64,000 nucleotides of DNA, from contig JABMOM010000032.1 of the NCBI GenBank assembly GCA_013204105.1, positions 1 through 64,000 on the forward strand, written 5' to 3'. The position numbers and the translations under genes were made by a program. Position 1 is the stretch's first letter; every line of letters begins with the position of its first letter. Below, piece after piece: positions 24,720-34,138 of the stretch. Source of the DNA: Flavobacteriales bacterium (GTDB taxonomy: Bacteria > Bacteroidota > Bacteroidia > Flavobacteriales_G > Salibacteraceae). The notes beneath the pieces are model-generated. The model was not told where the DNA came from. It saw only the letters and a program-made list of their open reading frames with translations, and did no database searches.

Positions 24720-24808
24720 ATCAAGGGATTATTTGGATTACTAAGGTATTAGCCATCCGTCCCTCAACGCTTTCAATAAAGGGTAATTGTGAAGAGCGTA
24801 CTGTTAAT

Positions 24809-26203
24809 TCAATGCAGGAACATATCCATCAAGATGAATACCGCGGCACCAGAGATGTATCCGGCCAGAGCGAGCAAGGATATTCGCTTGATGTACCAGA
24901 TAAAATCAATGTTCAAGATTCCCATCACAGCAACACCAGCAGCAGATCCGATGATCAAGCAACTTCCTCCTGTTCCAGCACAATAAGCAAGGAATTCCCA
25001 GAAGCTGTGGTCAACTGGATAGGCCGTGCCTGAAATAGCTTCGGCACCGGCAGGGAGTAAATCATACATACCCATTGCTCCTGCAACCAGTGGAACATTA
25101 TCCACGATCGAACTGAGGAGGCCAATGATTACGTTGATCGCATACATGTTGCCTACAGAATCTTCAAGGAATTTAGCCATCACGCGCAAGTGCCCTGCTG
25201 ATTGAAGGGATCCCACTGCGGCTAAAATTCCTAGGAAAAAGAGCACGCTAGGTGTGTCTACCTTTTGCAATACACCTATGACCGTGAGTTGTGATTTATC
25301 CGTCTTGTTCTTTGAGCGGTGCATGATTTCGGTTACTGTCCAAAGGACGCCAAGACCAAAGAGCACACCCATATACGGGGGAAGATGCGTGACAGTTTTA
25401 AAAATGGGGACGAATAGTAAACTTCCCACTCCAAGGAATAGCACTAACTTCTGTTCACTTGGAGTAGTTCGATCTTCCAGGTGAGCACGGTCTACCATCC
25501 CCAGTTTGCGTTCTACTTCTCCTTTCAGCGTGAAGGTGAGGATTAGCAAAGGCGCGAGCAGAGCCACCATGGAAGGGATGAGCAATTTAATGACAATATT
25601 GGCAGCAGTGACTTGACCACCAATCCAGAGCATGATAGTCGTTACGTCGCCAATGGGAGACCACGCACCACCAGCATTGGCGGCGATGATGACCATACCT
25701 GCAAACAGCCAAAGGTCTTCTTTGCTTTTGATCAATTTCTTCAAGAGCGCTGACATGACAATGGCTGTGGTAAGGTTGTCAAGTGCGGCGGAAAGGAAGA
25801 AGGTAAGAACGGAGAGGACCCAAACAAGCTTCACCTTGTTGGCAGTGTTGATGCGGTCTGTGATGAGCGCAAATCCTTCATGGGCATCGATCAATTCTAC
25901 AATCGTCATCGCTCCCAACAGGAAGAAGAGGATCTCAGCAATTTCGGAAAGATGGTGTCCCAATTCATGGGTGACGTAATGCAAGGCATCTGTCTGTGCT
26001 CCGTCGTTCAACAAAGCGTACTCTCTCATGTACTCCGCGAGAAGCGGACTGCCGTCCATGATGGTCTCGGCACTTAAGGCGAAGATCGTCCAAGTGATAG
26101 AACCAATTAGGAGGGCGGTAGCGGCCTTGTCTATCTTGATAGGGTGCTCGAGAGCAATGGCGAGATATCCAATAACGAAAACGACAACCATCAATAGATA
26201 CAT
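24809..26203 (-). CDS. nhaD: NhaD-type Na+/H+ antiporter
   Basis: A 464-residue polytopic membrane protein of the NhaD family (ion transporter superfamily), with about 12 hydrophobic segments. Recognisable parts include EHPIKIDKAATALL, ELGHHLSEIAEILFFLLGAMTIVELID, FLSAALDNLTTAIVMSALL, IIAANAGGAWSPIGDVTTIMLWI and the late SSIVDNVPLVAGAMGMYDL. The Asp/Asn/Thr residues in the DNLT and GDVTT motifs are those implicated in cation binding. It would extrude sodium in exchange for protons. It lies 12 bases after the mscS-like gene and is probably cotranscribed with it. Confidence 0.93.
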   Translation of the reverse strand: MYLLMVVVFVIGYLAIALEHPIKIDKAATALLIGSITWTIFALSAETIMDGSPLLAEYMREYALLNDGAQTDALHYVTHELGHHLSEIAEILFFLLGAMTIVELIDAHEGFALITDRINTANKVKLVWVLSVLTFFLSAALDNLTTAIVMSALLKKLIKSKEDLWLFAGMVIIAANAGGAWSPIGDVTTIMLWIGGQVTAANIVIKLLIPSMVALLAPLLILTFTLKGEVERKLGMVDRAHLEDRTTPSEQKLVLFLGVGSLLFVPIFKTVTHLPPYMGVLFGLGVLWTVTEIMHRSKNKTDKSQLTVIGVLQKVDTPSVLFFLGILAAVGSLQSAGHLRVMAKFLEDSVGNMYAINVIIGLLSSIVDNVPLVAGAMGMYDLLPAGAEAISGTAYPVDHSFWEFLAYCAGTGGSCLIIGSAAGVAVMGILNIDFIWYIKRISLLALAGYISGAAVFILMDMFLH

Positions 26204-26215
26204 AGTCTTACTGTT

Positions 26216-27316
26216 TTATTCTTTTGCTAGGTGAACGGTCTGCGTAGGGAACGCGAAGTCAGCGCCTTGCTCTTCAACAATGCGCATGATTTCAAAATTG
26301 ACTTCTTCTTTGATCTTCAAAAAGACCCCCCAATCCATTGTGTCGATGTAATAGAGAATCATGATATCCAATGAACTTGCGCCAAACTGTACAAAATGGA
26401 TTTCTCCATCTTGATTCGTATGGGGATGCTCATCGATGTATCGCTGAATGTCAACGACGATTTTTTTGAGTTGCTCCTCGCTCGTGCCATAAAGCACGCC
26501 AATGTTGAAGCTTACCCTTCGGTAAGTCCGCATGGATAAATTGTCCAGAATATTGTCGATCATTTGGCGGTTCGGAAGTGTGAGGTAGCTTTTCTCCAAG
26601 GTTCGAATTCTTGTGCTTCTGAAACCGATTTTTTCGACCGTCCCTGTTACTCCACTGACCGTGACCAAATCACCTATCACAAAGGGCTTGTCGAAGAAAA
26701 TGACGAAAGAAGCAAGCAGGTTTTCCAGGCTCTCTTTTGCAGCCAGTGCCAACGCCAATCCGCCAATGCCAAGTCCGGCAATTAGGGCGCCTACGTCAAC
26801 CTTGAAAACGGAGCCCATGAAAATGAAGATGCCGAGTACGATTACCAGGATCTTGATGATCTCCATCAAAAAGGGGATGACCTGATCGTCGCTTTTACTT
26901 TCCGTCAGTTCGGCGCGGGCCATTAAGATGATGCCTAAAAACTTGGTAATGCGCAATGCAGCCCAAGTGATAACGATGATTAAGAAGGCAACATAAGATC
27001 GATGCAAGAACATCCGAATGCCGAATTCGTCCTTTGACGCCATGTTCCATTCCTCCGGATAATCAAGAAGGCTCGTTGCAACAAAGAGAAAAATAAGCAT
27101 GATCAGCCACTTCAGTGGTTTCTCAAGCAATTCATAAAGCTCGTGTTTGTCAACGCCTTCTGTCTTTCCGACAATGAGTCGGAAAATCACGTTGCTTATT
27201 CGATGCGCAATAAAGCGGAGTAATATAATTCCGAAGAGCAATGACCCTAAGACCCACAAGTAGTCTTGAACGGTATTGCCAAAATATATGTCGTCTAAGT
27301 ATTCCATTTTGATCAT
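26216..27316 (-). CDS. MscS-family small-conductance mechanosensitive channel
   Basis: A 366-residue membrane protein. Four hydrophobic helices precede the pore-lining MscS TM3 (VGALIAGLGIGGLALALAAKESLENLLASFVIFF) and the cytoplasmic beta-domain (DKPFVIGDLVTVSGVTGTVEKIGFRSTRIRTLEKSYLTLPNRQM). Such channels release solutes on hypo-osmotic shock. Its ATG overlaps the gdh stop by one base, and nhaD starts 12 bases after its end, suggesting a gdh-mscS-nhaD operon. Confidence 0.93.
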   Translation of the reverse strand: MIKMEYLDDIYFGNTVQDYLWVLGSLLFGIILLRFIAHRISNVIFRLIVGKTEGVDKHELYELLEKPLKWLIMLIFLFVATSLLDYPEEWNMASKDEFGIRMFLHRSYVAFLIIVITWAALRITKFLGIILMARAELTESKSDDQVIPFLMEIIKILVIVLGIFIFMGSVFKVDVGALIAGLGIGGLALALAAKESLENLLASFVIFFDKPFVIGDLVTVSGVTGTVEKIGFRSTRIRTLEKSYLTLPNRQMIDNILDNLSMRTYRRVSFNIGVLYGTSEEQLKKIVVDIQRYIDEHPHTNQDGEIHFVQFGASSLDIMILYYIDTMDWGVFLKIKEEVNFEIMRIVEEQGADFAFPTQTVHLAKE

Positions 27317-28545
27317 CAGAGGAGTTGCTGCAATGCAATCTCAAAAGCTGTTTTGGCGATCTTTTTATCAGCGGCATGCTTGTCGTGCACTTTTTGCAAG
27401 GCCTCGCCGATCGTTTCCGAAGTATCCTTGAAGATGCTCTCGTCGGTCTGAACGTAATCGTCGCTCATGCAATAAGCAAATACCCGTGCCATGCCGCAAT
27501 TGGCAATAAAGTCAGGGATGAGGCTGATCTTGTTATCTACATGGTCGCCTATTGGGCCGAAAAAGATCTCTGGGTCGGCAAACGGAACGTTCGCTCCTGA
27601 TGAGATCACTTCCAAACCACTTTCAATCAATTGATCACTTTGCCCTTTTGTGATAAGGCGCGATGCTGCGCAGGGGAGGAAAATGTCCGCTCCTATGCTC
27701 CAGATGCGTTCATTCAAATCTTTGAATGGAATCATCTTCTTTGACACCAAAGAATTGCCTTCTTTCTCAAGGAATAGATTGCGAATCTCTTCAAACGTGA
27801 ACCCATCTTCATTGATGAGGCCACCGTTGCGATCGATGATACCTACGATTTTCGCTCCTGCTTGCGCCATGTAAAAGGCCGCGGCAGAACCTACGTTGCC
27901 CCATCCTTGAATAATGACGCGCTTGCCTTGAACGTCCGACTTCTTCCAGATGCGATAAAAATGCAAGACCGCCTCGGATACGCCGTAACCCGTGATCATG
28001 TCTGCAACCACATACTGACGAACGATGTCAGGAGAATAGAGAGGGCTGTTGAGGACCTTAGAAACACCTTGTCTGAGGTGCGTTACCTTGCTCAAGTGCT
28101 GACCAGGGCCTGGAATGAAGTGCCCGTTTACAATTCCTTCTTGTGGATGCCATAATCCGTAACTCTCGGTGATGGGGATGACCTCATGGATTTCATCAAT
28201 ATTGAGATCGCCACCAGTACCGTAATAGTTCTTGAGGAGCGGGTATACCGCCTTGTACCATCTGCGGAGAACACCGTCTTTGCGTGGATCGCTCGGGTCG
28301 AAATTGATGCCCGACTTTGCCCCACCAATAGGAGGACCGGCCACCGTGAATTTCACTTCCATCGTCTTCGCAAGTGACTCCACTTCACGCTTATCAAGTC
28401 CTATACGCATGCGAGTACCACCACCCGCGGCACCCCCTCTGAGGCTGTTGATTACAACCCAACCCTTAGCCTCGGTTTCTGGATCACTCCATTCGAAAAC
28501 GATCTCGGGCGTCTTGTTCTCAAATCTCTCGAGCAGTTCTTTCAT
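27316..28545 (-). CDS. Glu/Leu/Phe/Val dehydrogenase (probable glutamate dehydrogenase)
   Basis: A 409-residue NAD(P)-dependent amino-acid dehydrogenase. The N-terminal catalytic half has GWVVINSLRGGAAGGGTRMR, KFTVAGPPIGGAKSGI (with the catalytic Lys) and YGTGGDLNIDEI. The C-terminal Rossmann half has VIIQGWGNVGSAAAFYMAQAGAKIVGIID and ADIFLPCAASRLI. It interconverts an amino acid (most likely glutamate) and its 2-oxo acid with ammonia. The exact substrate cannot be fixed by eye. A -7 promoter element lies 35 bases upstream. The stop codon overlaps the mscS start. Confidence 0.88.
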   Translation of the reverse strand: MKELLERFENKTPEIVFEWSDPETEAKGWVVINSLRGGAAGGGTRMRIGLDKREVESLAKTMEVKFTVAGPPIGGAKSGINFDPSDPRKDGVLRRWYKAVYPLLKNYYGTGGDLNIDEIHEVIPITESYGLWHPQEGIVNGHFIPGPGQHLSKVTHLRQGVSKVLNSPLYSPDIVRQYVVADMITGYGVSEAVLHFYRIWKKSDVQGKRVIIQGWGNVGSAAAFYMAQAGAKIVGIIDRNGGLINEDGFTFEEIRNLFLEKEGNSLVSKKMIPFKDLNERIWSIGADIFLPCAASRLITKGQSDQLIESGLEVISSGANVPFADPEIFFGPIGDHVDNKISLIPDFIANCGMARVFAYCMSDDYVQTDESIFKDTSETIGEALQKVHDKHAADKKIAKTAFEIALQQLL

Positions 28546-28579
28546 AACGAGGTATTTTATACCCTTTAAAATGGCGCTG

Positions 28580-28587
28580 CAAATGTA
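28580..28587 (-). promoter_or_regulatory. Bacteroidota -7 element (TACATTTG) for gdh
   Basis: On the minus strand the sequence reads TACATTTG, an exact TAnnTTTG match, 35 bases before the gdh start codon. A convincing -33 element is not seen. Confidence 0.45.
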
Positions 28588-28633
28588 TAAAAAGCGCGCT
28601 CGTTGACGCTATGTCAGCAGGTTTCTGAACGAA

Positions 28634-29692
28634 TTAAGGCAAATACAAGGCACCTGCGCATGAGTCGAGCTTGCTTCCGGTGCTGGAGCCGTAAATATTC
28701 GTTTTCCCTAAAAGCCTCTTCAATCCAAGGAAGGCGAAACAAATGGCCTCTTTCATATCGATCAATTCTGCGCTTGGAACAACTACTTCGCACCCGGACT
28801 CCAATCGTATCAGATCCACAAGAAACGCATTGTGAGCACCTCCACCAGTAACGAGCACATTCTTAGCATCACGTAAGTGTTTTGAAATTTGTTGGGCGAT
28901 GTGATGGCTTACCGTACAGAGGCGATCTGGAAGAGGTAGAAATCCAAATTCACTAATTGTGGGCACCACTGCGGACAGTACCCATTCCGCGCCTAGTGAA
29001 GCGGGTTTGCCTTGGTAGTAGGGCAATGCGTTTAGCGCATTTAAAAATGTGGAGTCAACAGAACCACTCCGAGCAAGGTCGCCATTTTCATCATAAGCGA
29101 GTCCTCGTTCATTTGCAAGGTGGTTCAGAAGTAAATTGCACGGGCCAATGTCGAATCCCCTGATTACCCCGTCCAGGATGGATACGTTGGCAAATCCCCC
29201 GAGATTGAGCGTACGGGCGTAACCAGAGAATAAATGCACGTCACAGCTCGGCACCAAAGGAGCGCCTTGCCCCCCTTTGCTTACATCTTGCTGCCGAAAG
29301 TTTGAGACAGTTTGAAGCCCCGTTAAAGCCGCAATAACAGCACCGCTTCCGATTTGAGTTGAGAATCCAGCATCAGGCTGGTGAAAAACAGTCACACCAT
29401 GTGATCCGATGAATGAAGCCGTGGAGCTAGTCTTTTGAACATAAGCTTTGACAATTTCGGCTGAAAATGTACCAAAGGCCACGTCGAGCTTCGCCAACTC
29501 CAATGCTGAGGCTTCTTTCGCGTCGCTCAAACGTGATTTAAGCGCTAGTGGTAAAGGATACGTCTGTCCGAAGTGGAGGTTGTAGCTCCAGCCAGACGCA
29601 CGATGAAAGGTAAAACTGACGTCCGCTAGATCAAGTCCATCCTGCGATGTACCGCACATCAAACCAATTCCTCTTTGTACTGTTGATTTCAC
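28634..29692 (-). CDS. anmK: Anhydro-N-acetylmuramic acid kinase
   Basis: A 352-residue enzyme that phosphorylates and opens 1,6-anhydro-MurNAc during cell-wall recycling. The family start GLMCGTSQDGLDLADV gives the ATP-binding and catalytic Asp region; GSHGVTVFH, NFRQQDVSKGGQGAPLVPSCD, TLNLGGFANVSIL, GFDIGPCNLLLN and the late NVLVTGGGAHNAFL motif are all present. The frame can start at TTG 29722 or GTG 29692; I use GTG 29692, which leaves the usual ~8 residues before the first motif and clears the divergent promoter at 29702. Confidence 0.92.
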   Translation of the reverse strand: MKSTVQRGIGLMCGTSQDGLDLADVSFTFHRASGWSYNLHFGQTYPLPLALKSRLSDAKEASALELAKLDVAFGTFSAEIVKAYVQKTSSTASFIGSHGVTVFHQPDAGFSTQIGSGAVIAALTGLQTVSNFRQQDVSKGGQGAPLVPSCDVHLFSGYARTLNLGGFANVSILDGVIRGFDIGPCNLLLNHLANERGLAYDENGDLARSGSVDSTFLNALNALPYYQGKPASLGAEWVLSAVVPTISEFGFLPLPDRLCTVSHHIAQQISKHLRDAKNVLVTGGGAHNAFLVDLIRLESGCEVVVPSAELIDMKEAICFAFLGLKRLLGKTNIYGSSTGSKLDSCAGALYLP

Positions 29693-29701
29693 TGCAAAAG
29701 T

Positions 29702-29709
29702 TACTTTTG
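29702..29709 (+). promoter_or_regulatory. Bacteroidota -7 element (TACTTTTG) for the acyl-CoA dehydrogenase gene
   Basis: TACTTTTG matches TAnnTTTG exactly, 41 bases before the ATG at 29750. A TTTG at 29674-29677 (24-base spacing) or TTG at 29683-29685 (16-base spacing) could be the -33 element; neither spacing is ideal. Confidence 0.45.
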
Positions 29710-29749
29710 TCCGCCAGCACAAAGTATAACAGGAAAACGCAATAATTAG

Positions 29750-30892
29750 ATGATTTTCGAATTAACAGAGGAGCAAAAGGCCGTCAGAGATGCTGCCCGC
29801 GATTTTGCGCAGAACGTTTTGAAGCCAGGTGTCATCGAGCGAGATGAGACGCAAACCTTCCCGAGGGAAGAGGTAAAGCAACTCGGTGAATTGGGTTTCA
29901 TGGGAATGATGGTCTCTCCAGAGTATGGCGGAGGCGGGATGGATACGGTGTCTTACGTGCTTGCTATGGAAGAGATATCCAAGATTGATGCGAGTGCATC
30001 CGTGTGTATGTCTGTAAATAACAGCCTCGTGTGCTGGGGATTGGAGAAATTTGGTAACGAGGAACAAAAGCGTAAATACCTGGTCCCACTTGCAAGTGGT
30101 GAGAAAATCGGAGCTTTTTGCCTAAGTGAGCCTGAAGCTGGATCCGATGCTACCAGTCAGCGGACGACCGCGGTTGATATGGGAGATCACTACCTGCTCA
30201 ATGGAACCAAAAATTGGATTACCAACGGAGGAAATGCTGCGATCTATTTGGTCATTGCCCAGACACATGTGGAAAAAGGACACAAAGGAATCAACTGCCT
30301 GATCGTGGAGCGCGATATGGCAGGTTTTATAGTTGGCGCAAAGGAGAATAAGCTCGGAATTCGCGGAAGTGATACCCATACGTTGATGTTCAATGACGTG
30401 AAAGTCCCCAAGGAGAATCGCATCGGCGAAGATGGATTCGGATTTAAATTCGCCATGAAGACGCTTGAAGGTGGACGGATCGGTATTGCGGCCCAAGCCT
30501 TGGGTATTGCATCGGGTTCAATGGAGTTGGCGACTGCTTACTCGAAAGAAAGAAAAGCGTTTGGAAAGCCGATCAGCCAGCACCAGGCAATCGCTTTCAA
30601 GTTGGCCGATATGGCTACCGAAGTGGAAGCGGCCCGGCTACTTTGTCTAAAGTCGGCTTGGTTGAAAGATCAAGGCCTTCCATTTGGAAAGTTCAGTGCG
30701 ATGGCGAAATTGTACGCATCGGAAGCGGCCATGAAGGCGTCGGTAGAGGCGGTCCAAGTACACGGCGGCTATGGTTTCGTGAAGGAGTACCACGTTGAGC
30801 GACTCATGCGTGACGCGAAGATCACTCAGATCTATGAGGGTACCAGCGAAGTACAGCGCATTGTGATCAGTCGCGCCGTTCTGGACGAATGA
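29750..30892 (+). CDS. Acyl-CoA dehydrogenase
   Basis: A 380-residue FAD-dependent enzyme introducing the 2,3 double bond in acyl-CoA during fatty-acid or branched-chain amino-acid breakdown. Family signatures are GAFCLSEPEAGSDA (residues ~121-135), the middle beta-domain GIRGSDTHTLMFNDVKVP, the C-terminal QVHGGYGFVKEYHVERLMRDAKI and YEGTSEVQRIVISR, which contains the catalytic Glu position of the short-chain group. It is convergent with murF. Confidence 0.93.
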   Translation: MIFELTEEQKAVRDAARDFAQNVLKPGVIERDETQTFPREEVKQLGELGFMGMMVSPEYGGGGMDTVSYVLAMEEISKIDASASVCMSVNNSLVCWGLEKFGNEEQKRKYLVPLASGEKIGAFCLSEPEAGSDATSQRTTAVDMGDHYLLNGTKNWITNGGNAAIYLVIAQTHVEKGHKGINCLIVERDMAGFIVGAKENKLGIRGSDTHTLMFNDVKVPKENRIGEDGFGFKFAMKTLEGGRIGIAAQALGIASGSMELATAYSKERKAFGKPISQHQAIAFKLADMATEVEAARLLCLKSAWLKDQGLPFGKFSAMAKLYASEAAMKASVEAVQVHGGYGFVKEYHVERLMRDAKITQIYEGTSEVQRIVISRAVLDE

Positions 30893-30918
30893 TGACGCCT
30901 AGCTATCAGTGTTGAATG

Positions 30919-32217
30919 TCATAGAAGCTCGAGCAATTGCTCGAGCTTCATGCGTCTTGACCCTTTGAGAAGTATATATGCGTCAGTGAGGGGCTTTGCC
31001 TTCAAGTAAACTCCCAATTCCTCGGTAGTCTGAAAATGTCCGAAACCGGCCGTATCTACCTGGCCGAAAAGGGCTCCCACCAAAAATCCTTCAATTCCTG
31101 CTGCGCGTAATTGGTCTACCGTTTCTTGATGCTTTTTCAATCCAACTGACCCTAGTTCTAACATGTCTCCGAGCAATGCTACTTTTCTTTCTGAAGATTC
31201 AAGGTTGAGGTTTTCAATGGCCGCCTGCATACTGCTTGGATTGGCGTTGTAACAGTCAATGAGCAGCGTGTTTCCACGATCGCTATGTTCTACCTGGGAT
31301 CGGTTGTTGTCAGGACGGTAGTCCTCGATTCCGCGTCGGATGTCTACATCCGGAACTCCATAATACCTGGCGACAGCAATGGCTGCCATTACATTGGAAA
31401 AGTTATAGCTTCCTGTGAGTTGCGTTTTAATCGTTCTCTTAAACGGATCGATGTCCCGCCACCAATGCACGATGAGGCGATTGTCTTCCAACTCAAATTC
31501 CCCTTGAAAGTGACAATCGTTCGAATGACCATAAGTAACGCTGGCTGCGCCCTGTGCTGCCCGTACGACCTTGGTGTCATCTGCATTCACGAAAAGTTTA
31601 CCATCCTGTTTGATTAGGTGATCAAAGAGCTCTTTTTTCCCAATGTATACCCCTTCTTCTCCCTCAAACCCTTCAAGATGTGCCAATCCGATGTTGGTGA
31701 TGAAGCCGGCATCTGGGTGAGCAATGGTGCATAGGAATTGAATTTCTTTCTGATGATTGGCGCCCATCTCAATGATCGCGATTTCATGATCGGTTCCAAT
31801 CTCCAGGATCGAAAGCGGGACTCCAATATGGTTGTTGAGGTTTCCTCTGGTGGCATAGGTGGAATACGTACGCGATAAGGCAGCGTTCAACAATTCTTTG
31901 GTGGTCGTCTTCCCATTGCTTCCTGTCAGCCCTATAATGGGTATCCTGAGCTTATGTCGATGCTCTTGAGCGATAGCTTGCAGGGCCATCAATCCATTTT
32001 CTACCTGGATTACCCTTGGGTCATCTTCGAATTCAGGTCGAATCTCATCCGCCAATGCGTAGCTGGCGCCTTTGTTGAGACTAGAAAGAACAAAGTCGTT
32101 TCCATTGAAACTGGGGCCCTTCAAAGCGATGAAAAGGCAGCCTTCCTCGACCTTACGTGAGTCTGTACAGATCTTACGGGTTTCGGAAAACAATCGGTAA
32201 AGTGTCGAATATTGCAC
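30919..32217 (-). CDS. murF: UDP-N-acetylmuramoyl-tripeptide--D-alanyl-D-alanine ligase
   Basis: A 432-residue Mur ligase adding D-Ala-D-Ala to UDP-MurNAc-tripeptide in peptidoglycan synthesis. It has the N-terminal domain (TDSRKVEEGCLFIALKGPSFNGNDF), the P-loop GLTGSNGKTTTKEL, GNLNNHIGVPLSIL, EMGANHQKEI, TNIGLAHLEGF and the late IDCYNANPSSM. Length is normal. The last ten codons coincide with a 26-base perfect palindrome. It is downstream of gldJ, separated by a terminator. Confidence 0.95.
   Translation of the reverse strand: MQYSTLYRLFSETRKICTDSRKVEEGCLFIALKGPSFNGNDFVLSSLNKGASYALADEIRPEFEDDPRVIQVENGLMALQAIAQEHRHKLRIPIIGLTGSNGKTTTKELLNAALSRTYSTYATRGNLNNHIGVPLSILEIGTDHEIAIIEMGANHQKEIQFLCTIAHPDAGFITNIGLAHLEGFEGEEGVYIGKKELFDHLIKQDGKLFVNADDTKVVRAAQGAASVTYGHSNDCHFQGEFELEDNRLIVHWWRDIDPFKRTIKTQLTGSYNFSNVMAAIAVARYYGVPDVDIRRGIEDYRPDNNRSQVEHSDRGNTLLIDCYNANPSSMQAAIENLNLESSERKVALLGDMLELGSVGLKKHQETVDQLRAAGIEGFLVGALFGQVDTAGFGHFQTTEELGVYLKAKPLTDAYILLKGSRRMKLEQLLELL
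30924..30949. repeat. 26-bp perfect palindrome within the 3' end of murF
   Basis: GAAGCTCGAGCA / TGCTCGAGCTTC around a central ATT/AAT reads identically on both strands over 26 bases. It overlaps the last codons of murF between two convergent genes. No T-run follows on either strand, so it is not a standard intrinsic terminator, but its transcript could form a stable 3' hairpin on either strand. Confidence 0.6.
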
Positions 32218-32223
32218 GTTCCT

Positions 32224-32253
32224 AAATTAAAAAAGGCCTCAGATGAGGCCTTT
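32224..32253 (-). terminator. Rho-independent terminator after gldJ
   Basis: A 9-bp stem (AAAGGCCTC/GAGGCCTTT) with a 4-base loop is followed on the minus strand by a run of seven T. It lies 36 bases after the gldJ stop and just before murF, so murF probably has its own promoter or depends on readthrough. Confidence 0.85.
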
Positions 32254-32288
32254 CATAATGCTGTGAAGATGTTAACAACCGGATCTTA

Positions 32289-34064
32289 CTATCGAGAACC
32301 GCCGAGTCCAACCGGACTTCCTACGCGATCCATCGCGCATCGGAACCCAAGTGTTGAGAGCGATTGACGCTCATCAAGGAAACGTCGTGTTCCAGGAACC
32401 ATCCAATAAGCACGGTCGTTCCAAGAAGCTCCTTTGTATACCCTCGCTTGATCATTGATCAAGGATGAAAAATCAGAAGCTGACTCGCCTTGACCAGGAT
32501 AGGCATACATGAATCCCGTCTCGCCTCTTTCCTCACTCTCAAAGCTTGACCAGTTTGGAGAATCCAAGTGAGACTTCGGATCACCATCCATGAAGTTGAT
32601 GTTGTCTGAACGCTTGTAATTTCTTCGGTCGATATTTTCTTCCACCTTCGCTTCTCGGTATCGAAGCGCACCGGGCCGCTCAGAGATGTACGAGCTATAA
32701 TCTTTCAAAAGGGTCGGTGCAATTTTCACCATCTCATCAGAACCCTTGATGGATTCAATGGATTCCTCTACAATGATGATGTTCGCCTCGTATTTCTGAT
32801 CCTCGTTGAGCAACTGGTTGGCTCGCTCTGCCTGCTCCACAAGCGTTGACATCAACTCGCCTTCTTGGTCATTGAATTCATTTCCTGCCGTTTGCTGGAA
32901 TTCTTGGAGGTAGCTAATAAGGCCTGGAATATCGTATATCGGAATGTCGTATTTGTCTAGGAGGAGACCTTCGTTGTCACGCTCCTTGGTTTGAAATACG
33001 TTTCCACGGAATGGTCGGAAGTCATCCATATCCTCAAAGGACAACGGACGATATACGTCCATGACCCATTCGCTCACATTTGCAGCCATGTTGTAAAGAC
33101 CGTAATCGTTTGGCCAGTATGAAAAGACAGGGGCAGTTATATCCGCATTGTCATTAAGCTTGCCTGCAACACCCATGTTGTCACCACGGCCTCGCTTGAA
33201 GTTCGCCAACATCATACCTATGTACGCTTCATCCGGATTACGAACCGCATGTCCGTTCCATGGATACAAACGACGCTCCACAACGCGTTCGCCTACACTG
33301 TTACCTATAAGTCCAAGTGCTGCAAATTCCCACTCAGCTTCTGTTGGAAGACGATATTTAGGAAGAAGGATTCCATCTTCCATACGCACGTTTCGGTATC
33401 CAGAACTGGTTGAGTTCAGGTTTGGCAATCCTTCGATGCGTTTTCCTGAGTTGTATTGATTCGAGAGGTAGGCGTCAGTGTTGAAGTTGTCTTCACCGAT
33501 CTGATCTGGGTAGTGGTTCATGATACCCTCACGGATGAGGATGTACTCATTCACACGGTCCGTTCTCCAGCTGCAGAAGTCGCTTGCTTGAAGCCAGTTT
33601 ACACCTACTACAGGATAATCACGAAAACCTGGGTGACGCAGGTAATAATCTACGTAAGGTTCGTTGTAGGCGAGTTTGGATCTCCAAACCAAGGTATCAG
33701 GAAGCGCCTTTTTGTAAAGTTCAGGATAATCAACGCCGTAAACGCGCTTGATCCAGTACAAGTACTCCAACCAGTGAAAGTTGCTGATCTCGGTCTGGTC
33801 CATGTAGAAAGAAGACACCGTGGCACGGCGTGGAATGTTGTTCCAGTCGTACATGAAGTCCTGTTCAACGCGTCCCATGGTGAATGTACCACCCTCAATG
33901 AGCACGAGGTTGGGTCCTGTTTCTTGTTCTTCGAATGGATATTTCTGAAATCCACCGTTGTCAGGGTCGTTGTAGTTCCATCCTGTGATGGAAGACTTCT
34001 CGTACCCGCACGAAGCGAGAATAAGGGACACAACTAATAGAGCAAAAATGCTTTTTGCCTTCAT
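32289..34064 (-). CDS. gldJ: Gliding motility lipoprotein GldJ (SUMF1/FGE-like)
   Basis: A 591-residue lipoprotein: signal peptide with lipobox LILASC, then a formylglycine-generating-enzyme/SUMF1-like fold (LVLIEGGTFTMGRVEQDF, SFYMDQTEISNFHWLEYLYW, YRLPTEAEWEFAALG, GASWNDRAYWMVPGTRRFLDE, LGFRCAMDRVG). GldJ is required for gliding and stabilises the type IX secretion motor and its other Gld proteins in Flavobacterium. The position next to porU and porV matches the Flavobacterium neighbourhood. The 250-residue region between the FGE halves is helical and typical of GldJ. A terminator follows. Confidence 0.93.
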   Translation of the reverse strand: MKAKSIFALLVVSLILASCGYEKSSITGWNYNDPDNGGFQKYPFEEQETGPNLVLIEGGTFTMGRVEQDFMYDWNNIPRRATVSSFYMDQTEISNFHWLEYLYWIKRVYGVDYPELYKKALPDTLVWRSKLAYNEPYVDYYLRHPGFRDYPVVGVNWLQASDFCSWRTDRVNEYILIREGIMNHYPDQIGEDNFNTDAYLSNQYNSGKRIEGLPNLNSTSSGYRNVRMEDGILLPKYRLPTEAEWEFAALGLIGNSVGERVVERRLYPWNGHAVRNPDEAYIGMMLANFKRGRGDNMGVAGKLNDNADITAPVFSYWPNDYGLYNMAANVSEWVMDVYRPLSFEDMDDFRPFRGNVFQTKERDNEGLLLDKYDIPIYDIPGLISYLQEFQQTAGNEFNDQEGELMSTLVEQAERANQLLNEDQKYEANIIIVEESIESIKGSDEMVKIAPTLLKDYSSYISERPGALRYREAKVEENIDRRNYKRSDNINFMDGDPKSHLDSPNWSSFESEERGETGFMYAYPGQGESASDFSSLINDQARVYKGASWNDRAYWMVPGTRRFLDERQSLSTLGFRCAMDRVGSPVGLGGSR

Positions 34065-34138
34065 AGCACTAGAGTTTATAGCGATGTGCGCTGATTTTAA
34101 AGGAAAACGAAGATAACTGAGTTTTTATTACCGCGCAA

